Below are positions 6,766 to 15,169 of a stretch of 64,000 bases of DNA, piece by piece (position 1 is the first letter of the stretch; every line of letters begins with the position of its first letter). The stretch is from Verrucomicrobiota bacterium (GTDB taxonomy: Bacteria > Verrucomicrobiota > Kiritimatiellia > CAIQIC01 > JAGNIJ01). The notes under the pieces were generated by a model. It worked only from the letters and a program-made list of their open reading frames with translations, did no database searches and had not been told where the DNA came from. The translations under genes and the position numbers were made by a program. Location: the NCBI GenBank assembly GCA_022710725.1, contig JAKLGK010000012.1, positions 33,729 to 97,728 of the forward strand, in the 5' to 3' direction.

Positions 6766-8327
6766 GCGCCCTCCTTCCGGCGGTAGAGGACGAGGTGCTC
6801 AAAGGGCTCCCGCGGCGGGAGGAAACGATGTTGGGCGGGGTCCGGGCGATTCCCGAACGGGTCGTCCGGGGCCGGCAGGACGATCCTCTCGTAATCGCGT
6901 TCGAGTTCCAAGGCGTCGGCCTGTCGGCGCGATGCCGGCAGGTCGTTGTCCCGCGTCAGGAACGTGCGCCGGCGCACGATCACCCAGTCAGGCTCGATCC
7001 CGGGCTCCGGTTCCGGCCGCTGGAATCCGCCCGTTACCCGGCACCTTGTGTAAAACTGCAGGGGCAGGTCCCCGTACGTGGCGAGCACCGTGTCGCCCGG
7101 CCGCGCGGCCTCGTTCAGGCGCGCGATGGCGGCGGCATGGACATCGGGATAGCCCCGGCAAAGTTCGGTCAGGAAGAGTTTCATCGGGAAGTTGGGGGCC
7201 GTCAGCATCGCGGGGTCGTTGTGCCAGGGCCGGTGATACACGTGCGCCCGGTCCAGCGGAACCACGTGGAGCCAGTTGGTGAAAACCAGCAGGACTCCCA
7301 GCAGCACGGCCGGCGCCCGGTGCGCCGCCCACAGCGTCCGGAGGCACCAGGCGCACACGATCGCGCACAGGGGAAGCAGGGGCACGAGATACCGGAAGTA
7401 TTCCCGGGGCGCCAGGCTCACGGTCAGCAGGCTGCCGGCGACCAGGATGAGCAACCGGCGGACGATCGGCTCTCCCGTGGCCCCCGGTTCGGTCCGTCCG
7501 CGGAGAAGCACGGCGGCGGCCAGCGGCAGCGGCAACGCGAACTGCAACACGTCCACCAGGTTTCGCTGGAGCCGGACCGGCGCCATGCTCCAATCCATGA
7601 GCCCCGCGCGTGAGCCGATGTGATACCCCGCGATGCCCGGCGCGATGAACAGGGCCAGGACCGTGGCCGCGGCGGCAAGCCGAAGCCACGTCCATTGCCT
7701 CCGCTCGAGCCATACGAGGGGGAGCAGGCCGCCGAGCAGTCCTGCGAAGACGATGTAGTTCAGGTGGAACAGCGCGCCGAGCGCCGGCAGGGCGACGGCC
7801 AGCGCGGCGCGCGAGGGCCGGAACGCGGCGGGCACGATGAGCATGGTCAGCAGCATCGCGGGCCCGGTGTAGCGGCCTTGCCGCGCGAAAAGCAGGAAGG
7901 GCACGGAAAGCGCCAGCAGGGCCGCGCTCCACCGCGCCCAGGCGACGTCGCCGGAGAGGCGTCGCACCCATCGGTAGACCAGCCAGAGCGTGAGCCATCC
8001 GCAGAACGCGAAGGGCAAGCGCCCGGCCAGCGTTGTCTCGCCGCCGATCCGGAACGAGGCGGCCATGAGGTAGATCTGAAGCCAGGGCGACCAGCGCCAG
8101 ACATGATCCGGGCCGAATTCGCGGTTCTCCTCCTGCGAGACCAGGTTCACGCCGTCGAAGGCGAGCGGCAGCCCGAAACGCAGGACGTTGCGGGCGAGGC
8201 ACGCGGTCTCCGCCTCGTCCTGCCAGAACGGCCGGTGGTCGAGACGAAAAAACAGCAGGAACGCCGCGGCGGCCAGGATCGCGATCAGCCACCCGTCGAT
8301 GCGTTTGCCGGAGTCGGCGGAGTTCAT
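6762..8327 (-). CDS. GT-C type membrane glycosyltransferase (ArnT/PMT-like)
   Basis: A 521-residue polytopic protein with about 10-12 hydrophobic helices. The first periplasmic loop has FWQDEAETACLARNVLRFG, with the acidic pair after the first helix that is typical of GT-C enzymes of the PMT_2/ArnT group. These enzymes use lipid-phosphate sugars on the periplasmic face. The C-terminal third is a soluble domain with TYGDLPLQFYTRCRVTGG. I chose the ATG at 8327 because it overlaps the stop of the upstream dehydrogenase gene by 4 bases (ATGA); longer readings run into that gene. The acceptor cannot be told. The neighbours suggest envelope glycan or lipid modification. Confidence 0.75.
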   Translation of the reverse strand: MNSADSGKRIDGWLIAILAAAAFLLFFRLDHRPFWQDEAETACLARNVLRFGLPLAFDGVNLVSQEENREFGPDHVWRWSPWLQIYLMAASFRIGGETTLAGRLPFAFCGWLTLWLVYRWVRRLSGDVAWARWSAALLALSVPFLLFARQGRYTGPAMLLTMLIVPAAFRPSRAALAVALPALGALFHLNYIVFAGLLGGLLPLVWLERRQWTWLRLAAAATVLALFIAPGIAGYHIGSRAGLMDWSMAPVRLQRNLVDVLQFALPLPLAAAVLLRGRTEPGATGEPIVRRLLILVAGSLLTVSLAPREYFRYLVPLLPLCAIVCAWCLRTLWAAHRAPAVLLGVLLVFTNWLHVVPLDRAHVYHRPWHNDPAMLTAPNFPMKLFLTELCRGYPDVHAAAIARLNEAARPGDTVLATYGDLPLQFYTRCRVTGGFQRPEPEPGIEPDWVIVRRRTFLTRDNDLPASRRQADALELERDYERIVLPAPDDPFGNRPDPAQHRFLPPREPFEHLVLYRRKEGA

Positions 8328-9532
8328 GCGCGGGGATCGAGCGCCACTTTCATGCTGTGGAATCGGCGTTTGTCGAAAGCCGCCTGGAACGCGCGCGCGT
8401 GGTCCCTTAGCGGGAACACGTGCGTGACCAGGTCGCGCCAGAGGTCGGGCCGTCCCGCGAGGAGGTCCATGGCCCGTTCGTACGTGCGCCGGGTCTCGCC
8501 GCGGAACTTCGTGAGGCCGCAAAGCGCCGAGCCCGTGACGGCGAGTTCCCGGAACCAGAGCGGGGAAACGTCCACCAGTCCGACCCGGGAGGACGACGCG
8601 ATCAGCGCCAGGCGGCCGCGCGCCTTCAGCTGCAGCAGCCCTTCCTGCAGCGAGCGCGCGCTGCCGACGCAGTCAAAAAAGACATCCGCCGCGCCCTCGA
8701 CGGTCCCGCCGCCCAGCGTGGTCGGGAGGAATCGGCCGCCGAGCCGTTCCGCCAGTTCCTGACGCGAAGGCGACAGCATGGCCTCTGTCGCGCCGCCGGC
8801 GAGCGCCGCCCCGCGCTGGAACTCGTGGCGGACTACCGCGATCACGCGCGCCTTCGAGCCCAGGGCCCGAAGCAGGCGCACCACGTGCTGGCCCAGGATG
8901 CCCGCTCCATAGACCACCACGGTTTGCCCGTCCGCCGGGAAGCAGGGCAGCGCGGCCTGCAGGGCGCAGGCGAGGGAATCCGTCAGCACGGCAAGCCGAT
9001 CGTCCATGGCTTCCGGGAGGCGCACGAGTTGCCGGGGATGCGCGAAGAACTCCTCCGCCATCCCGCCGCCGGGACCGGCCGTGTAGCCCAGGGATATCCC
9101 GGGCGCGAGCGCGCCGCGCGTGAAGTTCTCGCAAACGTGGTAGTTCCCGCGGGCGCAAGACGGGCAGGGCGGGAGCCCGCGCGTTTCGCAGCAGAGCACC
9201 GGCTCGACCGTCACCCGCTCACCGGTCTTCCATCCCGTCCCGGCCGGCGCGTCGAGGATCTCCGCGGCGATCTCGTGGCCGGGCACAAAGGGGAAGGAGG
9301 CAAACGGCTCCATGAGGAACGACTCCTCTCCGCGGAGGAGGCGGAGGTCCGAGCCGCAAATGCCGCACAGCCGCGAGCGGAGCCGGACCCAGCCCGCCGG
9401 GGGCGTGGGCTCGAAAGGTCCCAGGGTCATCGGGACCAACCAGGGGAAGTACCGGCGTGGACACAGCCGCCCCAGGGCGCGCGACAACAGGTAACGCGGC
9501 ACGGAGCGGCGATAAACCAGGGCGGTGACCAT
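8324..9532 (-). CDS. Zinc-dependent medium-chain alcohol dehydrogenase family protein
   Basis: A 402-residue medium-chain dehydrogenase/reductase. The catalytic zinc region is CGICGSD (Cys59) with PGHE (His86, Glu87). Structural zinc ligands are Cys115, Cys123, Cys126 and Cys134. The Rossmann nucleotide-binding motif is VVYGAGILG (about 206-214). The first 35 residues are a longer N-terminus than usual. It is the first gene of a three-gene overlapping operon with a GT-C enzyme and a small membrane protein, and it is divergent from a radical SAM/glycosyltransferase operon 86 bases away. Its substrate is probably a sugar or polyol linked to glycan synthesis; that is inference from the neighbours. 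Confidence 0.88.
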   Translation of the reverse strand: MVTALVYRRSVPRYLLSRALGRLCPRRYFPWLVPMTLGPFEPTPPAGWVRLRSRLCGICGSDLRLLRGEESFLMEPFASFPFVPGHEIAAEILDAPAGTGWKTGERVTVEPVLCCETRGLPPCPSCARGNYHVCENFTRGALAPGISLGYTAGPGGGMAEEFFAHPRQLVRLPEAMDDRLAVLTDSLACALQAALPCFPADGQTVVVYGAGILGQHVVRLLRALGSKARVIAVVRHEFQRGAALAGGATEAMLSPSRQELAERLGGRFLPTTLGGGTVEGAADVFFDCVGSARSLQEGLLQLKARGRLALIASSSRVGLVDVSPLWFRELAVTGSALCGLTKFRGETRRTYERAMDLLAGRPDLWRDLVTHVFPLRDHARAFQAAFDKRRFHSMKVALDPRA

Positions 9533-9618
9533 GGCGGCAGGGTAGCAGGCGGCCTGCGCCGTCGCAACTGCGGGGAGGCTCTGGACAGAAGCCGCCGTTT
9601 CTGTGAGAGTTCACGGGC

Positions 9619-10863
9619 ATGACCTCCGTTCAGGCCACCGAGTCGGACACCACCCGGAGCAGCCGCATCGGCTCGGGCGCGATCTGGCGGGGGCTGCTCC
9701 CGGTTCTGCGCCGGCCGTGGATCGCGGCGCGCCTGGTTTCCCTCCAGTTGGAAAAACACTTCTTTGCCTGGCGGTATCCGCCGCGCGCGGACGGGCGGGC
9801 AGGCCGGATCCGGCAGGTCAGCCTGCGCCTGACCGACCTGTGCAACCTGCGGTGCGCGACCTGCGGCCAGTGGGGCGAACAGGGCTACCTGCGCGGGCGG
9901 GATCTCAAGGCGCTCAAGTCGGCGGAGGTGACGCCCGCCCGGCACCTCGAGCTCTTCCGCGACCTGGCGGAACACGGGCATCGCCCGATCGTCTACCTGT
10001 GGGGCGGCGAGCCCATGCTCTACGACGGCGTGCTCGACCTCGTCGATTCCGCCACGCGCCTGCGGATGCCCGTGGCCATCGCGACCAACGGCACGCGCGT
10101 CGCCGAGGCCGCGGAGCGGCTGGCCCGCGCGCCGTTGTTTCTCCTCCAGGTTTCGATCGACGGGCACTGCGCGGAATTGCACAACCGCCTGCGGCCCTCG
10201 GCCGCCGGCGCCGACAACTTCAAGGCCATCGAGGCCGGGCTGGAAGCGGTACGACAGGCCCGGTTCCGCGGGAAGGGCGGGCTCCCGCTGATCGCCAGCC
10301 TCACGACCATCTCCCGCGAGAACGCGCCCCATCTCCTCGACATCTACGAAGCCTTTTCAGGTCGCGTGGACATGTTCGTCTTTTACCTCGCGTGGTGGAT
10401 CGACGAGCCGCGCGCGGCGGCGCACGACCGGGATTTCGAACGTCGTTTCGGATTCGTCCCGCGCCGGCACCGCGGCTGGATCGGCGGCTGGAAGCCGGAT
10501 CGGCCGGAGGAACTGCACCGGCAGATTCAAGCCGTGCTCGGACGTTCGCGCCGGCGCGGCGCGCCGCCGGTCGTGCTGATCCCGCGGTTGAAAACCGCGG
10601 AGGATTTGCGGCGTTACTACGCCGACCACGCCTGCGATTTCGGCTTCCGCCGCTGCCTTTCGATCTACCACGCCCTTGAGGTGAACAGCAACGGCGACGT
10701 CTCGCCGTGCCGCGACTACCACGACTATGTGGTCGGCAACGCGAAGGAGAAGACCTTCGCGGAATTATGGAATGACGAGCGATACCGCCGTTTTCGCAGG
10801 AGCCTTGCGCAGGACGGATTGATGCCCGTCTGCACTCGCTGCTGCGGGTTGATGGGATACTGA
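9619..10863 (+). CDS. Radical SAM/SPASM-like protein
   Basis: A 414-residue radical SAM enzyme. The iron-sulfur triad is Cys75, Cys79 and Cys82 in LTDLCNLRCATCGQW; the GGEP motif (LWGGEPMLYDG) binds SAM. The C-terminal region has a further cysteine set (CDFGFRRC, SPCRDYHDY and a final CTRCCG) with GNAKEKTFAELW, as in SPASM-type auxiliary cluster domains. These enzymes modify peptides, sugars or cofactors. It is followed one base later by a GT4 glycosyltransferase and then two formylglycine-enzyme-like proteins, all on one strand. A role in making or modifying a surface glycan or glycopeptide is likely. Substrate unknown. Confidence 0.88.
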   Translation: MTSVQATESDTTRSSRIGSGAIWRGLLPVLRRPWIAARLVSLQLEKHFFAWRYPPRADGRAGRIRQVSLRLTDLCNLRCATCGQWGEQGYLRGRDLKALKSAEVTPARHLELFRDLAEHGHRPIVYLWGGEPMLYDGVLDLVDSATRLRMPVAIATNGTRVAEAAERLARAPLFLLQVSIDGHCAELHNRLRPSAAGADNFKAIEAGLEAVRQARFRGKGGLPLIASLTTISRENAPHLLDIYEAFSGRVDMFVFYLAWWIDEPRAAAHDRDFERRFGFVPRRHRGWIGGWKPDRPEELHRQIQAVLGRSRRRGAPPVVLIPRLKTAEDLRRYYADHACDFGFRRCLSIYHALEVNSNGDVSPCRDYHDYVVGNAKEKTFAELWNDERYRRFRRSLAQDGLMPVCTRCCGLMGY

Positions 10864-10864
10864 C

Positions 10865-11947
10865 ATGGCCCCTCTCCGCACGGTATTCCTGCTCCAGGAC
10901 CTGAAATTCGGGGGCACGCAAACACAGGCCCTGGCGCTCGCGCGCGGCCTGCCCGCCGACCGCTTCGCCGTGGAAGTCTGGACCATGGCCGCCGGAGAGG
11001 ACCTCGATCCCGCGCCGGTCCCGCGCGTGAAGCTGGCGGACGGGTCCGTCGTTTTCGCGCGGGCGATCGCCGCGCTGGGACGCGCGCTGAAGCGCAGTCC
11101 CCCGGACCTCCTCGTGCTCTGGACGGTGGTGCCCAACCGGTGGGGCCGGATTCTCGGCCGTTGGGCGGGCGCGCGGGCGATTGTCGGCAACTGCCGCGAC
11201 GGCTCGGCGCCGCGCCGCCAGCACGAGCGCTGGCTTTGGCGCTTCGCCGATCGTGTCGTCTGCAATTCCGGGTCGCAGCGCCGCGAGCTGGTCGAATCGC
11301 TGGGCGTGCCGGCTGCGCGCGTTTCCGTGGTCTACAATGGCGTCGATGTCGCCCGATTTGCGCCGGGGCCGGCATTCCGTGAACCCGTGCTGCTCAACGT
11401 GGCCCGGCTGGTCCCGAAGAAGGATCACGGCACGCTGCTGGCGGCCCTCCGGATCGTGCGGCAGCGGAGGCCGGACGTCCGGTTGCGCATCGCCGGCGAC
11501 GGGCCACTGGCTTCGAGCCTGCGGGCGTCCGTGCGCGATTTGCCTCCCGACTCGGTCGAGTGGCTTGCCGCGCGGAGGGATCCCGTGCCCCTGTACCGTG
11601 GATGCGCGGCGGTCGTGTTGAGTTCGCTAGTCGAGGGCCTGCCGAATGTCGCGCTGGAGGCCATGGCCTGCGGGCGACCGGTGGTGGCGACCGCGGTGGA
11701 CGGCGTCCCCGAGGTTGTGGAGCACGGACGGACCGGTTGGCTGGTGCCGCCGGGCGATCCGGGCCGGCTGGCTGAAGCCCTGCTGGAATGGCTGGCCGAT
11801 CCGGCCCGCGCCGAGGCGATGGGCGCGGCGGGCCGGGAAAAGATCGTGTCGTCCTTTTCTATGGAGGCTATGATCCAGCGGTATGCGGAGGTTTTTGAAC
11901 AGGCGCTGGCTTCTCGCCGGCGTGTTGCTGCTGACGGGTTGCTGTGA
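10865..11947 (+). CDS. Glycosyltransferase family 4
   Basis: A 360-residue GT-B fold glycosyltransferase. The N-terminal domain has LKFGGTQTQALALARGL. The C-terminal GT4 domain has LLNVARLVPKKDHGTLL and the EX7E-type region SSLVEGLPNVALEAMACGRPVVA, followed by DGVPEVVEHGRTGWLVPPGD. It should transfer a sugar from a nucleotide donor in the cytoplasm, as in capsule or O-antigen assembly. The start is one base after the radical SAM gene's stop. Its 3' end overlaps the next gene by 65 bases, so both are read from one message. Confidence 0.92.
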   Translation: MAPLRTVFLLQDLKFGGTQTQALALARGLPADRFAVEVWTMAAGEDLDPAPVPRVKLADGSVVFARAIAALGRALKRSPPDLLVLWTVVPNRWGRILGRWAGARAIVGNCRDGSAPRRQHERWLWRFADRVVCNSGSQRRELVESLGVPAARVSVVYNGVDVARFAPGPAFREPVLLNVARLVPKKDHGTLLAALRIVRQRRPDVRLRIAGDGPLASSLRASVRDLPPDSVEWLAARRDPVPLYRGCAAVVLSSLVEGLPNVALEAMACGRPVVATAVDGVPEVVEHGRTGWLVPPGDPGRLAEALLEWLADPARAEAMGAAGREKIVSSFSMEAMIQRYAEVFEQALASRRRVAADGLL

Positions 11948-12890
11948 CGCACGCGGCCCGCGTCGGGGGCAAGCCTGGACGATTCCAGGCCTGGCGCTGG
12001 AGATGCCGTGGATCCCTCCGGGGCGCGCCGGGTTGGGCAGTACGCCGGAAGAGCGCGCTTGGGCGGAGGGGCCGGAGGGCATGGCGCCGCGCAACTGGTT
12101 TGTGGACGAGGGGCTGCAACCCCGCCCGGTCGTTTTTAAGCGCGGGTTCTGGATGGGGAGGACGGAGGTAACGCGGGGCCAGTGGCGGCAGTTTGTGGAG
12201 GCCACCGGTTATGTTTCGGAGGCGGAAAGGAAGGGCGAGGCGTGGGGTTACGATGCGGCCTCCGGCAGGATGGCGAATCTCCCGGGCTTGAACTGGCGCG
12301 AGACGGGCTTCCCTTTCCCCGTGCGCGACGATCATCCGGTTTCATTTGTAACCTGGAACGATGCGGCCGCATTCTGTCGCTGGCTAACGGAACGCGAGGC
12401 CGCGGCGGGCCGGTTGCCGTCCGGCTATGCGTACCGCCTGCCGGGCGAGGCGGAATGGGAGTATGCTTGTCGGGGCGGGCGGACGCGGACGGCGTTCTGG
12501 TGGGGAGACTCGCTGCAGGACGGGCACGGCCGCATGAACGCCGCCAGCCAGGATGCCGATGAAAAAGGGGGCTGGGACATGGCCTGCCCTTGGCCGGACG
12601 GGTTCAAGTTTATTGCGCCGGTGGATACCTACGGTGAACGAGGCCGTAATGGTTTTGGGCTGGCCGACATGCTGGGGAACGTGTGGGAGTGGTGCGCGGA
12701 CGGGTACGATCCGGACGGGGCGCACGCCATGATATGGACCAACAGGACCCCGCGGCGCATCCTGAAGGGCGGGGCCTTCGACGATCGTCCCGGTTACCTG
12801 CGCTGTGCCGTCCGGTCGGCGCCCAAGCCCGATGATGCGAACCTGGCGCGGGGTTTCCGCGTGTGTCTGGGTGGAAAGGTCGAACCGTGA
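11883..12890 (+). CDS. Formylglycine-generating-enzyme-like lipoprotein, first copy
   Basis: A 335-residue protein of the FGE-sulfatase (SUMF1-type) fold. A lipobox LLTGC (Cys20) suggests membrane anchoring as a lipoprotein. The fold is shown by FWMGRTEVTRGQWRQF, the HPVSFVTWNDAAAFCRWL segment, YRLPGEAEWEYACRGG, FGLADMLGNVWEWCADGY and the closing LKGGAF...ARGFRVCLG. The cysteine pair that true FGE uses (SxxCxxSYC) is replaced here by AFDDRPGYL, so aldehyde formation on sulfatases is unlikely. The protein may be a binding or non-redox relative. It overlaps the preceding glycosyltransferase and couples by GTGA to a second copy. Confidence 0.85.
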   Translation: MRRFLNRRWLLAGVLLLTGCCDARGPRRGQAWTIPGLALEMPWIPPGRAGLGSTPEERAWAEGPEGMAPRNWFVDEGLQPRPVVFKRGFWMGRTEVTRGQWRQFVEATGYVSEAERKGEAWGYDAASGRMANLPGLNWRETGFPFPVRDDHPVSFVTWNDAAAFCRWLTEREAAAGRLPSGYAYRLPGEAEWEYACRGGRTRTAFWWGDSLQDGHGRMNAASQDADEKGGWDMACPWPDGFKFIAPVDTYGERGRNGFGLADMLGNVWEWCADGYDPDGAHAMIWTNRTPRRILKGGAFDDRPGYLRCAVRSAPKPDDANLARGFRVCLGGKVEP

Positions 12891-13879
12891 GGGTTCGTCG
12901 GGCCATCGCGGGGTTGTGGCTGGCCGCGCGGGTCATGGCGTCGGGTGTCGAGCCCGGACAGGATCATGAAATCGGGGAACTGGGTATCGTGATGAAGTGG
13001 ATTCCGCCCGGACTGTGCCAGGTGGGTTCGGGTCCCTACGAGCAGGAGTGGACCGATGGTCCGGAGGGGCAGGGGAATCGCAAGTGGTTCGCCAACGAGG
13101 GCCCGTCCCTGGCGTACTTCGAGTCCGGCTTCTGGCTGGGCCAAACCGAGGTAACGATTGAGCAGTGGCAGATGTTTGTCGCCGGCACGGGGTATGTCAC
13201 GGACGGGGAGCGGCAGGGCTTCGCGTGGGGATTTGACTGGCAACTCAAGACGCTGGCGAACGTGGACGGGGCCAACTGGCGTCAACCCACGTACGGCCTG
13301 CCGCTGCGGCCGGACCATCCGGTTTCCTGCGTGAGTTGGAACGATGCCATGGCCTTTTGCGAATGGTTGACGGCGCGCGAAGCGGCGGCCGGGCGACTGC
13401 CCGAGGGCTACGAGTATCGCTTGCCGGGCGACGCGGAGTGGGAGTACGCGTGTCGTGGCGGGCAAGGGGACACCCGCTTCTGGTGGGGCAACAGCTTGGC
13501 CGGCGGCGAAGGTCGTCTCAACGCGGCGGGGGACGATGTCGTGGTCCCCGGCGATCCCGCGTGGCGATGGAACAATCCGTTCCCGTGGAGCGATGGATAC
13601 GGATTCATTGCGCCGGTGGATGCGTACGGAGAGCGCGGCCGGAACGGGTTCGGCCTGGCGGACATGCTGGGCAATCTGTGGGAGTGGTGTTACGACGGAT
13701 ACGACCACCATGGCGCGCATGCCCGGATATACATGAAGGGGACATCCAACCGCCTGTTACGGGGCGGGGCCTTTGACGATCGTCCCGCCTTTCTGCGTTG
13801 CGCCGTTCGCCAGGCGCCGGCTCCGGAAGAGGCCAATTTCGCGCGCGGCTTTCGCGTGTGCCTGGGTTCGCCGCCCTGA
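12887..13879 (+). CDS. Formylglycine-generating-enzyme-like exported protein, second copy
   Basis: A 330-residue paralogue of the preceding protein, with the same motifs in the same order: FWLGQTEVTIEQWQMF, HPVSCVSWNDAMAFCEWL, YRLPGDAEWEYACRGG, FGLADMLGNLWEWCYDGY and ARGFRVCLG. A signal peptide is likely (RRAIAGLWLAARVMASG), without a lipobox. The start chosen is the GTG whose last bases overlap the previous stop (GTGA). An upstream GTG at 12863 is in frame but lies inside the previous gene. The two catalytic FGE cysteines are again missing. Tandem duplication followed by moderate divergence is evident. Two long palindromes follow the gene. Confidence 0.84.
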   Translation: MRVRRAIAGLWLAARVMASGVEPGQDHEIGELGIVMKWIPPGLCQVGSGPYEQEWTDGPEGQGNRKWFANEGPSLAYFESGFWLGQTEVTIEQWQMFVAGTGYVTDGERQGFAWGFDWQLKTLANVDGANWRQPTYGLPLRPDHPVSCVSWNDAMAFCEWLTAREAAAGRLPEGYEYRLPGDAEWEYACRGGQGDTRFWWGNSLAGGEGRLNAAGDDVVVPGDPAWRWNNPFPWSDGYGFIAPVDAYGERGRNGFGLADMLGNLWEWCYDGYDHHGAHARIYMKGTSNRLLRGGAFDDRPAFLRCAVRQAPAPEEANFARGFRVCLGSPP

Positions 13880-13917
13880 TCCCTGGGCATTTTACCTCCG
13901 TCGGTTCCTCCGTGGAG

Positions 13918-13947
13918 CCTGGCCATACTTTGCAAAGTGTGGCCAGG
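13918..13947. repeat. 30-bp palindrome, copy 1 of the CATACTTTG element
   Basis: The left arm CCTGGCCATACTTTG pairs with CAAAGTGTGGCCAGG with one mismatched position and no loop. The core GCCATACTTTG|CAAAGTxTGGC recurs perfectly at 13998-14021. Both copies lie in the 147-base gap between two convergent genes. The AT-rich spacer between them (13948-13997) contains no gene I can support. The pair could end transcription from both sides, or be a REP-like mobile palindrome. Confidence 0.75.
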
Positions 13948-13997
13948 GGGTATATTTATGTAATATTCAGCAGGGGAAAGTAGTATGACATATTATG

Positions 13998-14021
13998 CGC
14001 CATACTTTGCAAAGTATGGCG
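13998..14021. repeat. 24-bp perfect palindrome, copy 2 of the CATACTTTG element
   Basis: The arms are CGCCATACTTTG and its exact reverse complement. It lies 80 bases after copy 1 and 6 bases before the stop codon of the minus-strand glycosyltransferase gene. In both copies the sequence after the right arm continues with AGGGG, so the shared unit is larger than the palindrome itself. The function is unknown. Confidence 0.75.
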
Positions 14022-14026
14022 AGGGG

Positions 14027-15070
14027 TCAGATGACGCCGAGGAACGACTGGATACGCTGCTGCACGACTTCATTGCCATAGAACAGGGCGCCGCGAATCC
14101 GCTCCCGGTACCGATCACTCTTCGATTCAAAATCGCGGATGAACCCCGGCGAAGGATAAAACGAAGCCAGCATGCGGCCGTAGCCCAACCGCTCCACATG
14201 CCACGCGTTCAGCCACTGCTCGATGGCGCGCCGGATCGGAAACGATAGCACCGGCTTTCCGTAATACAGCGCCTCGGAAATCAGGCTGTGGCCGCCGCCG
14301 CAGATCACGTAGCGGCAGCCGGCCAGATCGCGGAGAAATTCCTCCTCCGCATTCGGCTTGAAGTGCAGATTGCCTTCGCTCCCGGTCCTCTCGAGGCCGT
14401 ACACCAGCACCGGCCGTCCGATCCGGCGCAGGAACGGAACGAACCGCTCGAACGTGGAATAACCCTGGTACGCCAGGACATGTTCGCCCTCGCGAGATCC
14501 GTGTTCCAGGACCTTCTGGCGAAGCAGCGGCGGCACAACGTGAAGCGACCCGTCCGAGGGCGGTCTCGGCGCGGGGAAGAACGAGGTGGCCACGTGAACG
14601 GAAGCCCCGCTGAAGAGCCGCCGGATGGCCCACACGGTCGCGAGGTATTCCGGGTACCTCGCCAGCGGAACGCATGACCCGCAGAGGGGGAGGATATGCT
14701 GGTGGTCCAGGGACAGGCACGGCACCCCGAGTTCGCGCGCGACCGCCGGCACGAGGCACTCGTAGTCCGTCAGGGCCGCGTCGGGCTGGAACCGGGAGAA
14801 ACAATCCCGCACCGTCCGGAGATGATCGGCCCGACGCCGCTGGAAGCGCATCAGGCTCGCCAGCGTGGCGGCCGCGCGGACCCGGTGCCCCGTCACGACG
14901 GTCGCCGGGTTCGGACACGCAGTCGCAGGATAGGCCCCGCGGAGCAGGTCCAAGCCTGTGTCATGGCTGACGAAATGAAACTCGTGCTCCGGGAACATCC
15001 GGGCGATCGCCAGGGCTCGGATGGCGTGCCCGTGCCCCGTTCCGTGGACCCCGTAGATGATTCGCGCCAT
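14027..15070 (-). CDS. Glycosyltransferase of the MJ1255/VC2487 type
   Basis: A 347-residue GT-B-like protein. It starts MARIIYGVHGTGHGHAIRALA, the glycine/histidine-rich N-terminus of the MJ1255-type family, related to MurG and family-28 enzymes. The C-terminal donor site has CRYVICGGGHSLISEALYYGKPVLSFP. Such proteins transfer sugars to lipid or glycan acceptors in the cytoplasm. The ATG at 15070 begins the conserved sequence; the frame stays open upstream but without similarity. It is divergent from a GT2 gene (99-base gap) and convergent with the FGE-like pair. Confidence 0.82.
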   Translation of the reverse strand: MARIIYGVHGTGHGHAIRALAIARMFPEHEFHFVSHDTGLDLLRGAYPATACPNPATVVTGHRVRAAATLASLMRFQRRRADHLRTVRDCFSRFQPDAALTDYECLVPAVARELGVPCLSLDHQHILPLCGSCVPLARYPEYLATVWAIRRLFSGASVHVATSFFPAPRPPSDGSLHVVPPLLRQKVLEHGSREGEHVLAYQGYSTFERFVPFLRRIGRPVLVYGLERTGSEGNLHFKPNAEEEFLRDLAGCRYVICGGGHSLISEALYYGKPVLSFPIRRAIEQWLNAWHVERLGYGRMLASFYPSPGFIRDFESKSDRYRERIRGALFYGNEVVQQRIQSFLGVI

Positions 15071-15169
15071 GGTGTGCCAAGCATAAGAAAGCCCGGCGGC
15101 CGTGTCCGCAAGAAAGTGGCGCGCCCTTTTCACTAAACATTTCCCGCCCGATGTGATTGACTGCGCGCC

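Noticed and set aside
13985..14248. Short plus-strand frame starting in the palindrome region
   Set aside because: Its first codons come from the palindrome and the rest is antisense to the glycosyltransferase gene.
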